Positions 1 to 16,785 of a stretch of 64,000 nucleotides of DNA are shown piece by piece. Source of the DNA: Plasmodium relictum (lineage: Eukaryota; Apicomplexa; Aconoidasida; Haemosporida; Plasmodiidae); assembly GCF_900005765.1 (NCBI RefSeq), contig NC_041692.1:1922001-1986000 (forward strand), in the 5' to 3' direction. Position numbers and translations under genes: made by a program. Within the stretch, counting starts at the first letter, position 1. Each line of letters starts with the position of its first letter. The notes below the pieces were generated by a model. The model searched no databases and had not been told where the DNA came from. It saw only the letters and a program-made list of their open reading frames with translations.

Positions 1-3000
1 AAAGCTACTTAGACGATGTAGATGAAAAGAATTATTATAAAATAAAAAATGTATGTATGATTGAGTGTGTATATCATTATTTACAGTTATTTAAATATGA
101 AGGTATAAACTTTAAAAATATTATAGAGAAAGAAGAAAAATTAAACAAATTAATATCTATTTTAAAAATAGAAAAAGAAAGAGCTACTAATAATATTATA
201 AATGCAAAAAAGAAAATGAATTATATCTATGAAAAATATTGTTATAAAAAAGAAGCAAAAGCTATAGATTTTGATATAAAAGAAGAAAATATTAAATTAC
301 CATTAATAAATAATTATAATTTTGTTGGAAATTCTTTTTTTGATAAAAATATGCTAAATTATTTGTTTTATATTAAATATCTTATTTCATATTCTCCATG
401 GAATTTATTAAAAGATTATAGTAATGTTTCTAATTTAAAGAAAAAAGAAAATTATAAATATGAAAAAAAGAAAAAAAAAAAAAAAAAAATGAAGAAAAAA
501 AAGGATGTAAAATATGATGAAGACAATGATACACAAGAAGGTGAAGAAGAAGAAGAAATAGAAACAGATATAGAAAAAAAAGAAAAAGAAAAATTAGAAT
601 CAGAATCAGAGTCAAAGTCAGAGTCAGAACTAGAAATAGAAGAAAAAGAAGAAACCGAAGAAGAGAAATATGAAGAAAGGGAAAAAGAAACAGAAAGGGC
701 ATCATATGATATTGAGGAAGATAGTGAAGAACATGAAAGACAAAGGGATGATAAAAATGAAACAGATGAAGAATCAGATTATGAAAAAGAAATAGAATCA
801 GAAAAAAATGAAAAAGAAGAGGAATCAGAAAAAAATGAAAAGGAAGAGGAATCAGAAAAAAATGAAAAAGAAGAAGTATCAGAATATGAAGACGAAGATG
901 AAGAGAAAGAAAATGAAAAAGAAGATAAAGAGGAGAATAATTTTGAGGAAGATGAAGATGAAAATGATGAAAAAAAAAAAAAAAAAAAAAAAGTTGTAAA
1001 ATATAATGAAGAAACAGAAGATGAAGAGAAAAAAGAAAAAGATATTAGTTTAAAAATAAAGAATAATGCTAATAATATAAATAATGACGAAGATTTCATT
1101 AGTGATAACATACACAAAAACAGGAAAAATAGTTCTTGCACAAATAAAAAAAAAGCTAGAAAAAATTATGCATATGCTAAATATTTATTTAATCATATTT
1201 TATACAATGAAAAATTACAACACAATAAATTATCAAAACAACTGAAAAATAATTCTACTCCAATAGATAATCCTACTGATTTTAAGAAACATAAAAATAA
1301 CTTGATAAGCATTAAAAAAAAAATTTTTATGCAAAATAATAGTATTTTAAAAAGAGATATAAATAAAAAAGGACATGAATTAGAGAAAAATAAAGCGAAT
1401 CACAATTTTATTAAAAAGAATAAAAATTCCTTTTTTAATACGAGAATTAAATATAATTTTAGTTATTTTCATACTAAAAAGCATTTGAATCAGGATATTG
1501 ATAAAACAAAAAATAAAAATAAAAAGTATAATCAATATGATGACGAAGAAGAAAGTAAGGGAGACGATAATGAAGATTATGAAGAAAAAGAAAAAGACGA
1601 CGAGGATGAAAATTATGATTATGATTTAGATGATGATATAAATTTAAATAAAAAAAAAAGTAGTATGAATAAATATAAAAATGGCAAATGTGAATTAAAA
1701 AAAAAAAAAAAAAGACATAATATGTTAATTGATAGATATAGTAATGAGAAAAAAATTAATAAAGATTTTAAAAATATAAAAGAATTCAATAAAAATTATG
1801 ATTTTCTAAATAATATTAAAAGTGGAGTAAATTTAGGAATTAAAGATATAACGAAAACTCTTTTATATTTGGGTTTTAATATAAATGATATAAAAAAAAT
1901 GAATAGAAACGAGCAAATAAGTACGATAAAAAAATATATGAAAAAAGGGGCATTAAATAGTGATAACAAAATTATATATATATCAATGATTAAAAAAATT
2001 ATATGTGAACAATTTAAAAATTTGTATCATCCTGTATATTTAAAATATAATAATAATATTTTATACATAAATGAAAAAAAAAGTTTATTAAATGATAAAA
2101 AAATATCTAATTTATATAATAATGAAAAACATAATAAGGTGTATACACTTATAAAAAAAAAAAAGAAAGTAGAGAAAAATAGAATAAATTTAATAAAAAG
2201 TTTTTTTTGTGATTCATCAAGTGATAGTCATTCCTCTCATACTTCTTCCTCATCTTCATCTTTATCTTCCTCAAAAAATCTTTATTCTGATAAGGAAAAA
2301 GAAAAAAAGAAAAAAAAAGAAAAAAATAATAATGAAGGAAAGAATGAGGATGATGAAGAAGAGGAAAAGAAACATTTAGAAATAATACGTGAAATACAAA
2401 CAAAAAAAAGTAATTTTGAAGATCATGAGAATAATTATAAATTAATTCACTGTCTGAAATGGACAAGGATATACATAAGAAGAAGTGATAATAGCATATG
2501 TGAATTTGAAAATTTTGAGAATAACAATATTGATGAAAATGGTAGTAAAATAAAACCATCATTTAAATATAGTGATGAAAATCTAGAAAAAATAAAGGAA
2601 GATGAAAAAAAAAATTATTCTTTTGAGAACTTAAAAAGTAAAAACAACATATTATTAAAAAATTCGTTTAAAAATATTGAAAAATATCTTGTTAATGAAA
2701 ATAATAAAATAGAAAATGTGCAGACTTTATATATATATGGAGAGCAAAATATAAATATCTTTTTAAAATGGAAACATTTTAGAAATATGTTAAAAAGATA
2801 CTTCACTCTTTTAAATAATAAAAAAGATGAAAAAGAAGATATAAATGAAGAAGAATATTTAAAAGATAATTCAGAGCATAAACTGAATTCCTATAATGAA
2901 GATATAATACATGATGAAAATATATGTTTTAGTCAATTTAAAAAAAGAAAAAAGAAAAAAAAGAAAAAAGGTTTATCAGCAAGTTTTAAAAACATACTTA

Positions 3001-4427
3001 ATATATTTCCAACTATAGGAGAAGATATAAAAACGTGGAATATAAGTAAAAATACTCTAGAAAATAATGATTTGAAAAATGAGAAAAAAAAAAATAATAA
3101 ACCTGGTGAAAATACTGATAGCAAAGAGAAAAAAAGAAAAATTAATGAAATATATAGTGATAATAAAAATGTAGTAAGTAAAAAATTTATGAACACGAAT
3201 TACTCAATGAACAATAAGAAACATAACAAAAATCTGCATAATATTAGTAAAGATTCTTCCATCACTGCGCCAATTAAAATAACAGCAAAAAAAAATAAAA
3301 TTAGTAAATCAAAATCAAAAAGTCAAGGAAGCTACAATAAAACAAATACTATAAAAGAACATGAAAAAGAAAAAAAAGGAGATGATAAAAGTAACGAAGA
3401 AAAAAAATCTCAAAAAAATCAAATAAAAAAAACTAGTTCTATTAACACAAATGGAAAAGAAAATGAGGAAGAAAAAAAAACTAAAAAAAAAAGAAAGAAA
3501 AGTAAAGAAGAGAAAGAAGAAAAAAAAACTAAAAAAAAAAGTCATGAATACAATAATAATATTAATTTAACAGATAAAAGTATTAGAAAAACTACTAGTT
3601 TATCAGAAGGAAGTACCAATTCAAATGTATATAACAAAAACGTAGAAGAAAAAAAACGTAAAAAAATGAAAAAAGGAAACACTTATAATAATATAAAAGA
3701 AATAATTGAAAAATTTAATGAAAATTTATTAATAATTATGAATGAAATTTCTCAGGTATCACACTATAAACCCTTTTTAAATGAAGTTAATGAAACTTAT
3801 GCACCAATGTATTATAGTGTTATTAAAAAGCCAATGTATATAAATAAAATAATTTTTAGGTGTAGAAAAAGAAAATATAATAATTTAAATTTATTTTTTG
3901 ATGATGTTAATTTAATTGTTAATAATTGTAAACTTTATAATACTCCCACCTCATTAAGTTCTTATCTTTGTGTTATTGTTGATAATATGTTTAAAGAAAT
4001 TGTAAATAAAGTAAAAATTGATGACAATTTACAAAATTATAATAATATTTTAACAGAGCATTTTTATAAAAATAAAAATTTCTACAATACATGGGAATGT
4101 TTTAATATGGAAAATAATGATATATGTAATTATTCATCTAATAGCTTTAAAAAATTAAATGATCTAATCATTAACAATGCAAAACAAGAAGGGTTTTCAA
4201 ATAATTCTATGCTCTCTTTAGATATGCTTTCAGATGAAACTAATAAAAATTCTAGTATATTAGATGTAGAAATGACTTCTAATATAGCAAATTTTATGAA
4301 TAGTAATAATTCTCTTAATATGAAAAGTTGCACATTGACAGATAAATTAAATGAAAGTAACATAAGTTATCAAGATAATACAGAAGATAAAGAGGATAAA
4401 AATGATCAAGAACACATAGAAAATTAA
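1..4427 (+). CDS. TAF1: TAF1-like TFIID subunit with C-terminal bromodomain (5' partial)
   Basis: The reading frame is open from position 3 and runs through the Met at 57, so this is the 3' part of a gene that begins left of the window. Residues below count from that Met. A very long acidic and Lys/Glu-rich segment covers about 130-330. Around 590-630 is a segment with core YLGFNINDIKKMNR, resembling the TAF1 region that reads FGV..E.IKKL.RW in animals. Around 800-822 a stretch starting LKWTRIYIRR fits the following TAF1 'RT(F/Y)...G.E..R.E' segment. A bromodomain lies at about 1211-1318, with a PF shelf (YKPF), KPM, and NCKLYN, whose last Asn (about 1295) is the acetyl-lysine-binding position. 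TAF1 is the largest TFIID subunit and acts at nuclear promoters. Only one bromodomain and no CCHC zinc knuckle are visible here. The bromodomain call is firm. The TAF1 call rests on the two linker segments and domain order; another bromodomain scaffold is possible. Confidence 0.78.
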   Translation, partial: SYLDDVDEKNYYKIKNVCMIECVYHYLQLFKYEGINFKNIIEKEEKLNKLISILKIEKERATNNIINAKKKMNYIYEKYCYKKEAKAIDFDIKEENIKLPLINNYNFVGNSFFDKNMLNYLFYIKYLISYSPWNLLKDYSNVSNLKKKENYKYEKKKKKKKKMKKKKDVKYDEDNDTQEGEEEEEIETDIEKKEKEKLESESESKSESELEIEEKEETEEEKYEEREKETERASYDIEEDSEEHERQRDDKNETDEESDYEKEIESEKNEKEEESEKNEKEEESEKNEKEEVSEYEDEDEEKENEKEDKEENNFEEDEDENDEKKKKKKKVVKYNEETEDEEKKEKDISLKIKNNANNINNDEDFISDNIHKNRKNSSCTNKKKARKNYAYAKYLFNHILYNEKLQHNKLSKQLKNNSTPIDNPTDFKKHKNNLISIKKKIFMQNNSILKRDINKKGHELEKNKANHNFIKKNKNSFFNTRIKYNFSYFHTKKHLNQDIDKTKNKNKKYNQYDDEEESKGDDNEDYEEKEKDDEDENYDYDLDDDINLNKKKSSMNKYKNGKCELKKKKKRHNMLIDRYSNEKKINKDFKNIKEFNKNYDFLNNIKSGVNLGIKDITKTLLYLGFNINDIKKMNRNEQISTIKKYMKKGALNSDNKIIYISMIKKIICEQFKNLYHPVYLKYNNNILYINEKKSLLNDKKISNLYNNEKHNKVYTLIKKKKKVEKNRINLIKSFFCDSSSDSHSSHTSSSSSSLSSSKNLYSDKEKEKKKKKEKNNNEGKNEDDEEEEKKHLEIIREIQTKKSNFEDHENNYKLIHCLKWTRIYIRRSDNSICEFENFENNNIDENGSKIKPSFKYSDENLEKIKEDEKKNYSFENLKSKNNILLKNSFKNIEKYLVNENNKIENVQTLYIYGEQNINIFLKWKHFRNMLKRYFTLLNNKKDEKEDINEEEYLKDNSEHKLNSYNEDIIHDENICFSQFKKRKKKKKKKGLSASFKNILNIFPTIGEDIKTWNISKNTLENNDLKNEKKKNNKPGENTDSKEKKRKINEIYSDNKNVVSKKFMNTNYSMNNKKHNKNLHNISKDSSITAPIKITAKKNKISKSKSKSQGSYNKTNTIKEHEKEKKGDDKSNEEKKSQKNQIKKTSSINTNGKENEEEKKTKKKRKKSKEEKEEKKTKKKSHEYNNNINLTDKSIRKTTSLSEGSTNSNVYNKNVEEKKRKKMKKGNTYNNIKEIIEKFNENLLIIMNEISQVSHYKPFLNEVNETYAPMYYSVIKKPMYINKIIFRCRKRKYNNLNLFFDDVNLIVNNCKLYNTPTSLSSYLCVIVDNMFKEIVNKVKIDDNLQNYNNILTEHFYKNKNFYNTWECFNMENNDICNYSSNSFKKLNDLIINNAKQEGFSNNSMLSLDMLSDETNKNSSILDVEMTSNIANFMNSNNSLNMKSCTLTDKLNESNISYQDNTEDKEDKNDQEHIEN
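795..875 (+). repeat. 27-bp tandem repeat, three units, in TAF1-like gene
   Basis: Three in-frame 27-bp units at 795-821, 822-848 and 849-875 each encode ESEKNEKEE. They sit inside the acidic Lys/Glu-rich segment and look like slippage-generated low-complexity expansion. Confidence 0.85.
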
Positions 4428-5421
4428 GATTATTATAAAAAAGTGTATAGCAAAAAAAAAAAAAAAAAAGGAATAATAATAATAATAATAAGATAAATTA
4501 AAAAATATAAATAAAATATAAAATAACATAGCAAAGATTTTTTATTAGTAACTGAGAAGGATTTTCATACTATACCCACCTGTTTTTACACATATATATA
4601 TACTTTTTTTTTGTGTATGTTTTACCGAATATTATATAAATACATTTTATTTATTTTAGTTTTTTTTTTTTTTTTTTTGAATACATCTTTTATTACTACA
4701 ATTCTATGCATTTTCATTACTTTTATTTTTAAATGTAATCTATAAGAATAATTTTTGTTTAGTTTTTATTTTAAAATATTGTTATGGGACATTTATTTAA
4801 TATTTTAAAGGTATATTTTATTATCTTATTTGATTAAATTTTAAGAAATATTCTTTTTTTTTTCTTTTTTTTTTTTTTTTTTTTTGTATGTATCAATCTA
4901 TACAATAAAAAAAAGATTCATAAAAGAATACTTTTTAAATTAAAAATTTTACTAATTTTTAAATAATATATATATGTATAGAATGTGTAGGCAATATTTT
5001 ATGAAAAAGTAAAAAAAAAAAAATTTATATTGAAATGGACCTCAAAAAATAAATAAAAAAACAATATTAATCTTTTTTTTTTTTTTTAATTCTCAAACAA
5101 TTATTTAACTGATCCAAATTAATTATTTTTTATAAATATTTTTTTTCTTTTTCTTTTTATATTACACGAGAAGCTAAGTGAAAAAAAAAAAAAAAATATA
5201 TTTAACAGATAAATATAGAATTTTTTTTTTAAATGAACATATATAATTTTTAATAAATTAAATGAGTAATACAATATATCTGCAGCAGTAAATTTTTTAT
5301 GGTTTATTTCCAAGAATACATTTAAGGAATTTTTGAAGTTTTTTAATTTCCCCATTTTACTAAAAAAATAAAATAAATATTTACATTTTTTCATAAAATA
5401 GTAACTTTATATTCTGATTGA
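4428..5421. other. Intergenic: TAF1 3' flank and helicase 5' flank
   Basis: This gap separates two genes on the same strand. It holds poly-T and poly-A runs (for example around 4661-4678, 4857-4886 and 5181-5195), short AT repeats and an AAT-like run at 4471-4490. No convincing coding segment, RNA gene or specific promoter motif was recognised. It presumably carries the 3' UTR of the first gene and the promoter and 5' UTR of the second. Confidence 0.6.
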
Positions 5422-10884
<5,463 letters not shown>

Positions 10885-11160
10885 TTGGTTTGAAAATATA
10901 AATATGTATTTAATATTTTTTAACAAAAAAAAAAAAAAAAAAAAATTCATAATTTTTTAAATTATTAATAAAATATATAATATATTACTATTTTTACTCA
11001 TTATATATATAAATATTCAATTCAAAATTTAATTTTTTTTTTCTCTTTTTTTCTATTTTAATGAATATATATATTTTTTAAGTAAATTAAATATTCTTTA
11101 TATATATTTTTAATGATATACTGTTTCTATAAAAAAATTTTCCTTTTTTTCGGTTATTTG

Positions 11161-12083
11161 TTAGATAGGTACTACGTACCTCTTAGCTTCATGATTTATA
11201 ACATTATAAACAGTAAATGTTTTTTTTTTAGTAAAAGATAAATCTGAATTTGATATAATAGAATCACTTGTATTATCAGAAGCATAAGAAATGAAACTAT
11301 TACAAGTGTTATCAGATAAACATATAAAATGAGGTAAAGGATATAAAAATAAAAAAGAAGAATAGCGTTTTAATATTCTGTTATCATGTGGAATTGGATA
11401 AATATGACTTTGACCAATTATTGTTGATATTAAAATTTTTTGTAAATTTTGTTTATCCCCATCACTTGCATTTATTGAAGAACTCCAAATTAAATCATTC
11501 AAGACATCATGTCTAAAGAAAATCATTTTTCTATTAAAATGTCTAATTCTACATGGATTTGTAGAAAAAATTATTCTTTTTTTACAAGAAAAAAATGATT
11601 GAATATTCTGTTCAAATTTTCTAATATAATAAGGAAGAATTGGGAATTTGGGTATACTATTTTTGCAAGCACATGGATCATTTTTACCAGGAATAAATAT
11701 TAAATAACAATTTTGTAAAATTAATTTAAATTTTGAAATTAATAAAAGAGATAATTTCTCAAAACCTTTCATATATAGATTATTAAAATTTTTATTATAA
11801 TCAAACTTTAAACTTATAAAATCTCCCATGAATATAAATCCGATAGGTAATTCATTTTCAGGGTAAGTGTTTACATATAAAGATAACATCTTATCCAGTA
11901 TTTCAAAAGTATATGGATTATCTAAATATATATCATGCATAATTATCCAGTTTTGTTTCTTATCATTATTTTTTACAATAATTTCATATTCAGATATTTC
12001 TTTTTTTTCATTTTCATTTTCAAAATCATAAAACAAATCTTCTTCATTTTTTTCATCATCATAATTTCTATAAAAAAAAATTG

Positions 12084-12118
<35 letters not shown>

Positions 12119-13164
12119 GTTTTAATAATATTAATGTAATATTATAATTAAAAATATAATAATATTTATAGTTACATAGATAATATTAATTGTTAAAACC
12201 TGGGTGGATGCATTATCTCAGTAACATAAAAAGTTTTATTTAATAATTTCATTTTTCCTTGAAGCAAAATAAGATGACCAATGCAATATATACCAGGATT
12301 AATTATGCAATTTTTGTTAATAAATAATTTTATTTCATTTCTAACACCTTGTATAACTAAATCACCATCTCTATTTAATCCTAAAATACCAATAATATGT
12401 TGGTGTTCTATATTTGTTAATTTAATTGCATCAACTGAAACAATTATTGTTTTATCTTTTATATGTATTTCATTGATTGCATCAGACCAAAATAAAACTG
12501 ATGGGTGTCCTTTAGTTTTTTTTGTTAATAAATGATATTTTAATTCATAAAATTCTACATCAGTATTAGAATTTATATACTCATTATAATTTTCGATAGA
12601 ATCAACTTTTTTCTTTTTTAAAAATTTCATTTTTTTTTCATCATAATAAAAGTGGTTTAAATCTAAAAAAATGTTGTATACTTTTATACCATCACTATAT
12701 TTTTCTTTGTATATTTTAATTGATTCTTCATATATCTTTTCTTTATATTCTAATATTATTTTTTCTAAGTCTTTTATATTCAAATTATAATCTTCTTCAA
12801 ACCTTTCTCTATATTCTTTAACTATATAGTACATCATATCTGAATCAAATTTTGTGATATCAACTATCTTATCTTCTTCTTTAGCTTTTCCTTCTATTAC
12901 TTTTTCTTCTTCTATATAACTATGCTCATATATAAAATTCAAACAATCTAAATCGACATTAATATTATGATCATATAAATAAGAATATAAAGAAATGTGA
13001 CTAATAGAACCATTAAAAGCTAAAAACACTTCATCAATGATACTTCCTCCTTCATTTTTTATTTTTATAATGTGTTCTTCAATATTAGTTAAGTATAAAT
13101 TTATATTTTTAATGTCATTTTTCGTTATATTATCGATAATATTTTCTTTTATATATGTATTCAT
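11161..13164 (-). CDS. POLE2: DNA polymerase epsilon subunit B (two exons)
   Basis: I join exon 1 (13164-12200) and exon 2 (12067-11161) across a 132-nt GT..AG intron. Phases match (2+1, codon AGA), giving MHPPR followed by NYDDEKNEED and 623 residues in all; human POLE2 is about 527. Exon 1 has a helical N-terminal part and then an OB fold ending GIYCIGHLILLQGKMK. Exon 2 is the calcineurin-like phosphoesterase fold of B subunits: WIIMHDIYLDNP, GFIFMGDF, LIFIPGKNDPCA, FSTNPCRIRHF, IIGQSHIYPIP and LYPLPHFICLSD line up in order with the family. In this family the phosphoesterase site is non-catalytic and the protein is a structural subunit of the leading-strand polymerase. It is convergent with the helicase gene; their coding ends are 276 bp apart. 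Low-complexity content is small, as expected of a conserved replication protein. Confidence 0.93.
12086..12114. repeat. (AT)n microsatellite in the POLE2 intron
   Basis: A nearly perfect AT dinucleotide run of about 29 nt lies inside the 132-nt intron, close to the 3' splice site on the minus strand. Confidence 0.8.
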
Positions 13165-14494
13165 TTTATCTTTAATGATATATATATACTAAAAAAATAA
13201 AGAACATAAGAAAATGATATTCACAAGTACTTTTAATAATTTTTATTCATCTTTTTGAATAATGAACTTGAAATATTATTTTATCTTATAATTTATTTAT
13301 TATTATTAATATTTTTTTTTTTTTTACTAAAAATAAAGGTAAAATAATATATGTTTTCTAATATTATACATCATACATTTTTATATTTTTTATTTGTATT
13401 TTTTTTTTTTTTTTAAATTTACATTAATAATAACGGTTGATTATTTTTTTAACATTTGTCTATAATTATTTTTAAATATTCAAAAAATCAAATGTTTTTA
13501 TTTAGAAAATTTTCTAAATTTTTTTTTTGTTTTTTTTCTTTCAATATATATATTTTTATCTTTTTTTTTATAGAAACCAAAAAAAAAAAAAAAAATTAAA
13601 GTAAAATAAAATAAAAGCTTAAATTTGTATTTAATGAATTATAATTTTTTAGATAAATATTATTGCGTGTTCTTTATTTGTAAAATTTTAAAAATGTAAT
13701 ATATGCAAACGTCTTAAAAATACTGATATTAATTGGTGAAAAATATAATGAAATATTCATTTTTTTTTTAAACACTAAACTTTTATATTATCATAATTTT
13801 GTATTTTTATTAATTTAAATGAATACATTGACTATCCATATTTATTGAAAGAGGTTCACTTTTTAATTTTTTATAAATACAGAAAGTATTTCACAAAAAT
13901 TATATAGCAACCTTTTTAAAATTTTATATAAAAAAAAAGTTACTGTATGTTAATTTTTATTCCATATAATTAATGAAAATTACTAAAAGTAAAAGAAATA
14001 CTTGTGTAGAAATAAAGGGATAATATAATAAATAATTGTTAATACATATTAGAAAAGGATATTAAATGTAGACATATTTTTATTTTTTTATTTTATCCTA
14101 GTAAAAAATGAAAAATAACACATTAGAAATCATATTAAAAGTATATTATATATATATATATATATATTCAAAAATAAAATTATTATATAAATAAAAAAAG
14201 AGTGATGAAAAAAAAATTTTAATTCTAAAACTAAAAAAAAAAATAAAAAATATAAGTAATGAAAAAAAAAAATTTTAATTCTAAAACTAAAAAAGATAAA
14301 AAAATATATTAGATATTATGAAAAAAATTTCAAATATAAAATTAAAAAAAAACTATACAAATTTTATAGTAGAATATTATTTAATATTTTTAAAATGATA
14401 ATACTAAACAAATTATAATTATAAATTAAAGAAAATAGTATATAATAAAAAAAAAATAATAACAATTTATATTTTTTTTCATTTTTATGAATAT
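13165..14494. other. Intergenic: POLE2 5' flank
   Basis: About 1.3 kb between POLE2 and the 3' end of the aspartyl-protease-like gene, both on the minus strand. It contains poly-T and poly-A runs, an (AT)n run near 14145-14168 and a two-copy 56-bp duplication near 14200. No credible ORF or RNA gene was seen. It should contain the POLE2 promoter and 5' UTR. Confidence 0.6.
14200..14296. repeat. Two-copy direct tandem duplication, 56-bp period
   Basis: A segment containing tttaattctaaaact occurs twice; the shared aattctaaaact core starts at 14221 and again at 14277. Each copy is flanked by similar AGT(G/A)ATG and poly-A stretches. It is non-coding and lies just downstream of the aspartyl-protease-like stop codon. 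Confidence 0.8.
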
Positions 14495-15372
14495 TCAACA
14501 AAAATAAAAAATGCTTCCAATTAAAGATCCTGCTAAACATAAAATAAAAATGGTAATTATTACTATTTTATTCTTCTGAAAAAATCCTTGATTTATTATA
14601 TCCTTTAAAAAAAAAATAAATATATATATATATATATATATATTAATGCATAATTTCAGTATATTTTTTATAATATATTTTTACGTAATCTTCTGATTTA
14701 TGAGCATCTAAATTAGATAAATTCGTGTCTATACCAATCATTTTTTCTTTATCAACTTCGAAATTACAGTTAGATCTACTTATTCCTTTTAGAAGAAAAT
14801 TATATATTAACATATATAATTACATTTATTTTATATTTTTAATGTATATTATTAATTGGAGATATTCATATATATATATAACCTAATTTTTTATTTTCAT
14901 TATCGAATATTAAGTATTTATTTAAAAAAAAGGGAATTCCTAATTTTAACACACCTGAAGAATTTATTAAAACTCTATAAATATCATCACTAAAAAAAAA
15001 AAAAAAAGTATGTGTTATATTTCATATATATTTTTACTAGAAAATATAGAAAAAAATATTTACCCTTCATGTATTATATAATCATTTGGCTCAATAATTA
15101 AAGATCCTTCACTATAATATAAAAAAAAAAAGATATATATATATATATATTTATTTAATTTAAAAAAAAAAAAAGAGAATAAAATTTAACTATACTTAAA
15201 AACTAATTCTATATTAGGAAAATCTTTTAAATTTTTATTTTTTAATTTAAATGTTCCATTTTCAATTAAATTGGAACATTCATTTGTTTGATCAGAGCAT
15301 TTGTTATAAACAAATGTTTTTATTTTTGCAGTAATATCTGCTGGAAGAGACAAGAAATAATTGTCTAAAAAG

Positions 15373-15431
<59 letters not shown>

Positions 15432-16785
15432 GTACAAATATGAATATAGATATATATATATATATTTAACATGAATCAACAATAGCATCTTTCTTAATTA
15501 TATTGATTAAGTTTTTTGATTTAGATTTAATATTAGCTTCTCTTAAAAAAAGGTTATATATATCTTTGTTGGGATTAGAATAATGTAACCACAGTATTTC
15601 ATACTCTTGAATATCTTCAGGTACCAATTCTTCTTCTCTATCTCTAATTATTTTTCTTCTATTAATTTCTAATTCTTTCATTTGTGCCTTCTTTTTGAGA
15701 ATACTTTTTTCATAACCACCAAATGAAATAAGACCACTTTTCTCAACAAAACACAACGCAAAGATATTTTTTTTAGATATTGATCTTTGAATAAAAGAAT
15801 TTAAAATACTTGGATATTTTTTATTGTTATTTTCACTATAATTTCCTAATCCAATAAAACCTGATAATACTTCATTAAATTTTAAGTAATCACTTTCTGT
15901 TATACAACCAAAAAAATTGTAAAAATATTTAGCAGTATTATAAATATAAAAAGAATCTCTAAAATAAAAGCCTTTTATTTGATCATCATCTACTGTTGAA
16001 TTAAGTGAGCAAACTGATAAATTCCTATCATTTAATTTATCATTCATATTTAAAAAATTCATATTATTTATATAATCACAAAATCGTTTTTTGCAATTTT
16101 TTTTTTTTATATTATAATCATGTAACATTTTTAAGTAATTTTCTATTGGAAAACATTGGTTACTTAAAATATGTTCACAATTTTTACTTCTACATTGAAC
16201 ATACCTGAAATCTTCTGATTCCTCTATTTTGTATTTTAATTTTTTTAAATCATCTTTTTCTTTAAAACTATCAGAGCAATAAAATGCTGTTATTGGACTG
16301 GATGTTATTATACCTAATTCTATTTTGGTTTTATTTGATCCAATATAAAAAGGAATACTCCATCTGAAATTAAATTCATTTAATTTTAAAGTATAGAATT
16401 TCTTATCTTCTTTTTTTTTAAAATTTAAAAAGTATTTTTTGATATCATTATTCATTTCTTCATTTTTTTCTTGTTTTCCTATATCATTATAATTATTCTC
16501 TTTTAATTTTTCATCATTAATTTCATTACGTATTTGTTCATCATAACTTTCTATAGGATTTAACGATTCATTTGTATTTTTCTTATATAAGTCTTTACTA
16601 TATCCAATTTTATTTAATATATTATTTAAAATACCACCATTGTTACTTGTATATCTTTTTTTATTATTACACACTTCACAATGATTCTTATTTGTATCTT
16701 CATTAAAATGATCAGGTGTGCATTTTATTAAATGTATATTTAACAAAAAAATACTTATAAAGAAGAGGTAGCCATTTTTTACCAT
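14495..16785 (-). CDS. Pepsin-like (plasmepsin-type) aspartyl protease homologue, membrane anchored, probably inactive
   Basis: Six exons joined by phase and GT..AG ends: 16785-15471, 15364-15196, 15111-15064, 14989-14883, 14785-14685 and 14602-14495, giving 615 residues. Features in order: a signal peptide (residues 1-22, hydrophobic core YLFFISIFLLNIHLI); a Lys/Asn-rich pro-region; a pepsin N-lobe starting around 140; a Cys-containing insert with CRSKNCEH near 190-230; the C-lobe; and, after the typical LGIPFFLNKYLIFDNENKKLG ending, a final exon encoding a transmembrane helix (IVIITIFILCLAGSLIGSIF) with a five-residue tail. Expected location is the secretory pathway or surface. The N-lobe motif aligns as IGSNKTKIELGIITSS against IG.....(x)5DTGSS, so the catalytic Asp is Ile160 and the Gly is Ser. 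The second motif is VDSY (Asp437 kept, Gly replaced). Family and exon model are strong. Loss of activity is inferred from the missing Asp. Confidence 0.87.
15375..15425. repeat. (AT)25 microsatellite in intron 1 of the aspartyl-protease-like gene
   Basis: A pure AT dinucleotide tract of about 51 nt fills almost half of the 106-nt first intron (15470-15365). It would be length-variable and could affect splicing efficiency. Confidence 0.9.

Noticed and set aside
11161-12036. Independent phosphoesterase gene next to an OB-fold gene at 12193-13164
   Set aside because: The phase-matched intron 12199-12068 joins them into the standard POLE2 architecture. No ATG opens the second part in frame at the tracked start; that codon is TTG.
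15186-15488. Separate short gene downstream of a 439-aa aspartyl protease ending in VDSC
   Set aside because: Splicing at 15471/15364 keeps phase and yields a complete pepsin fold through six exons; the apparent stop is intronic.
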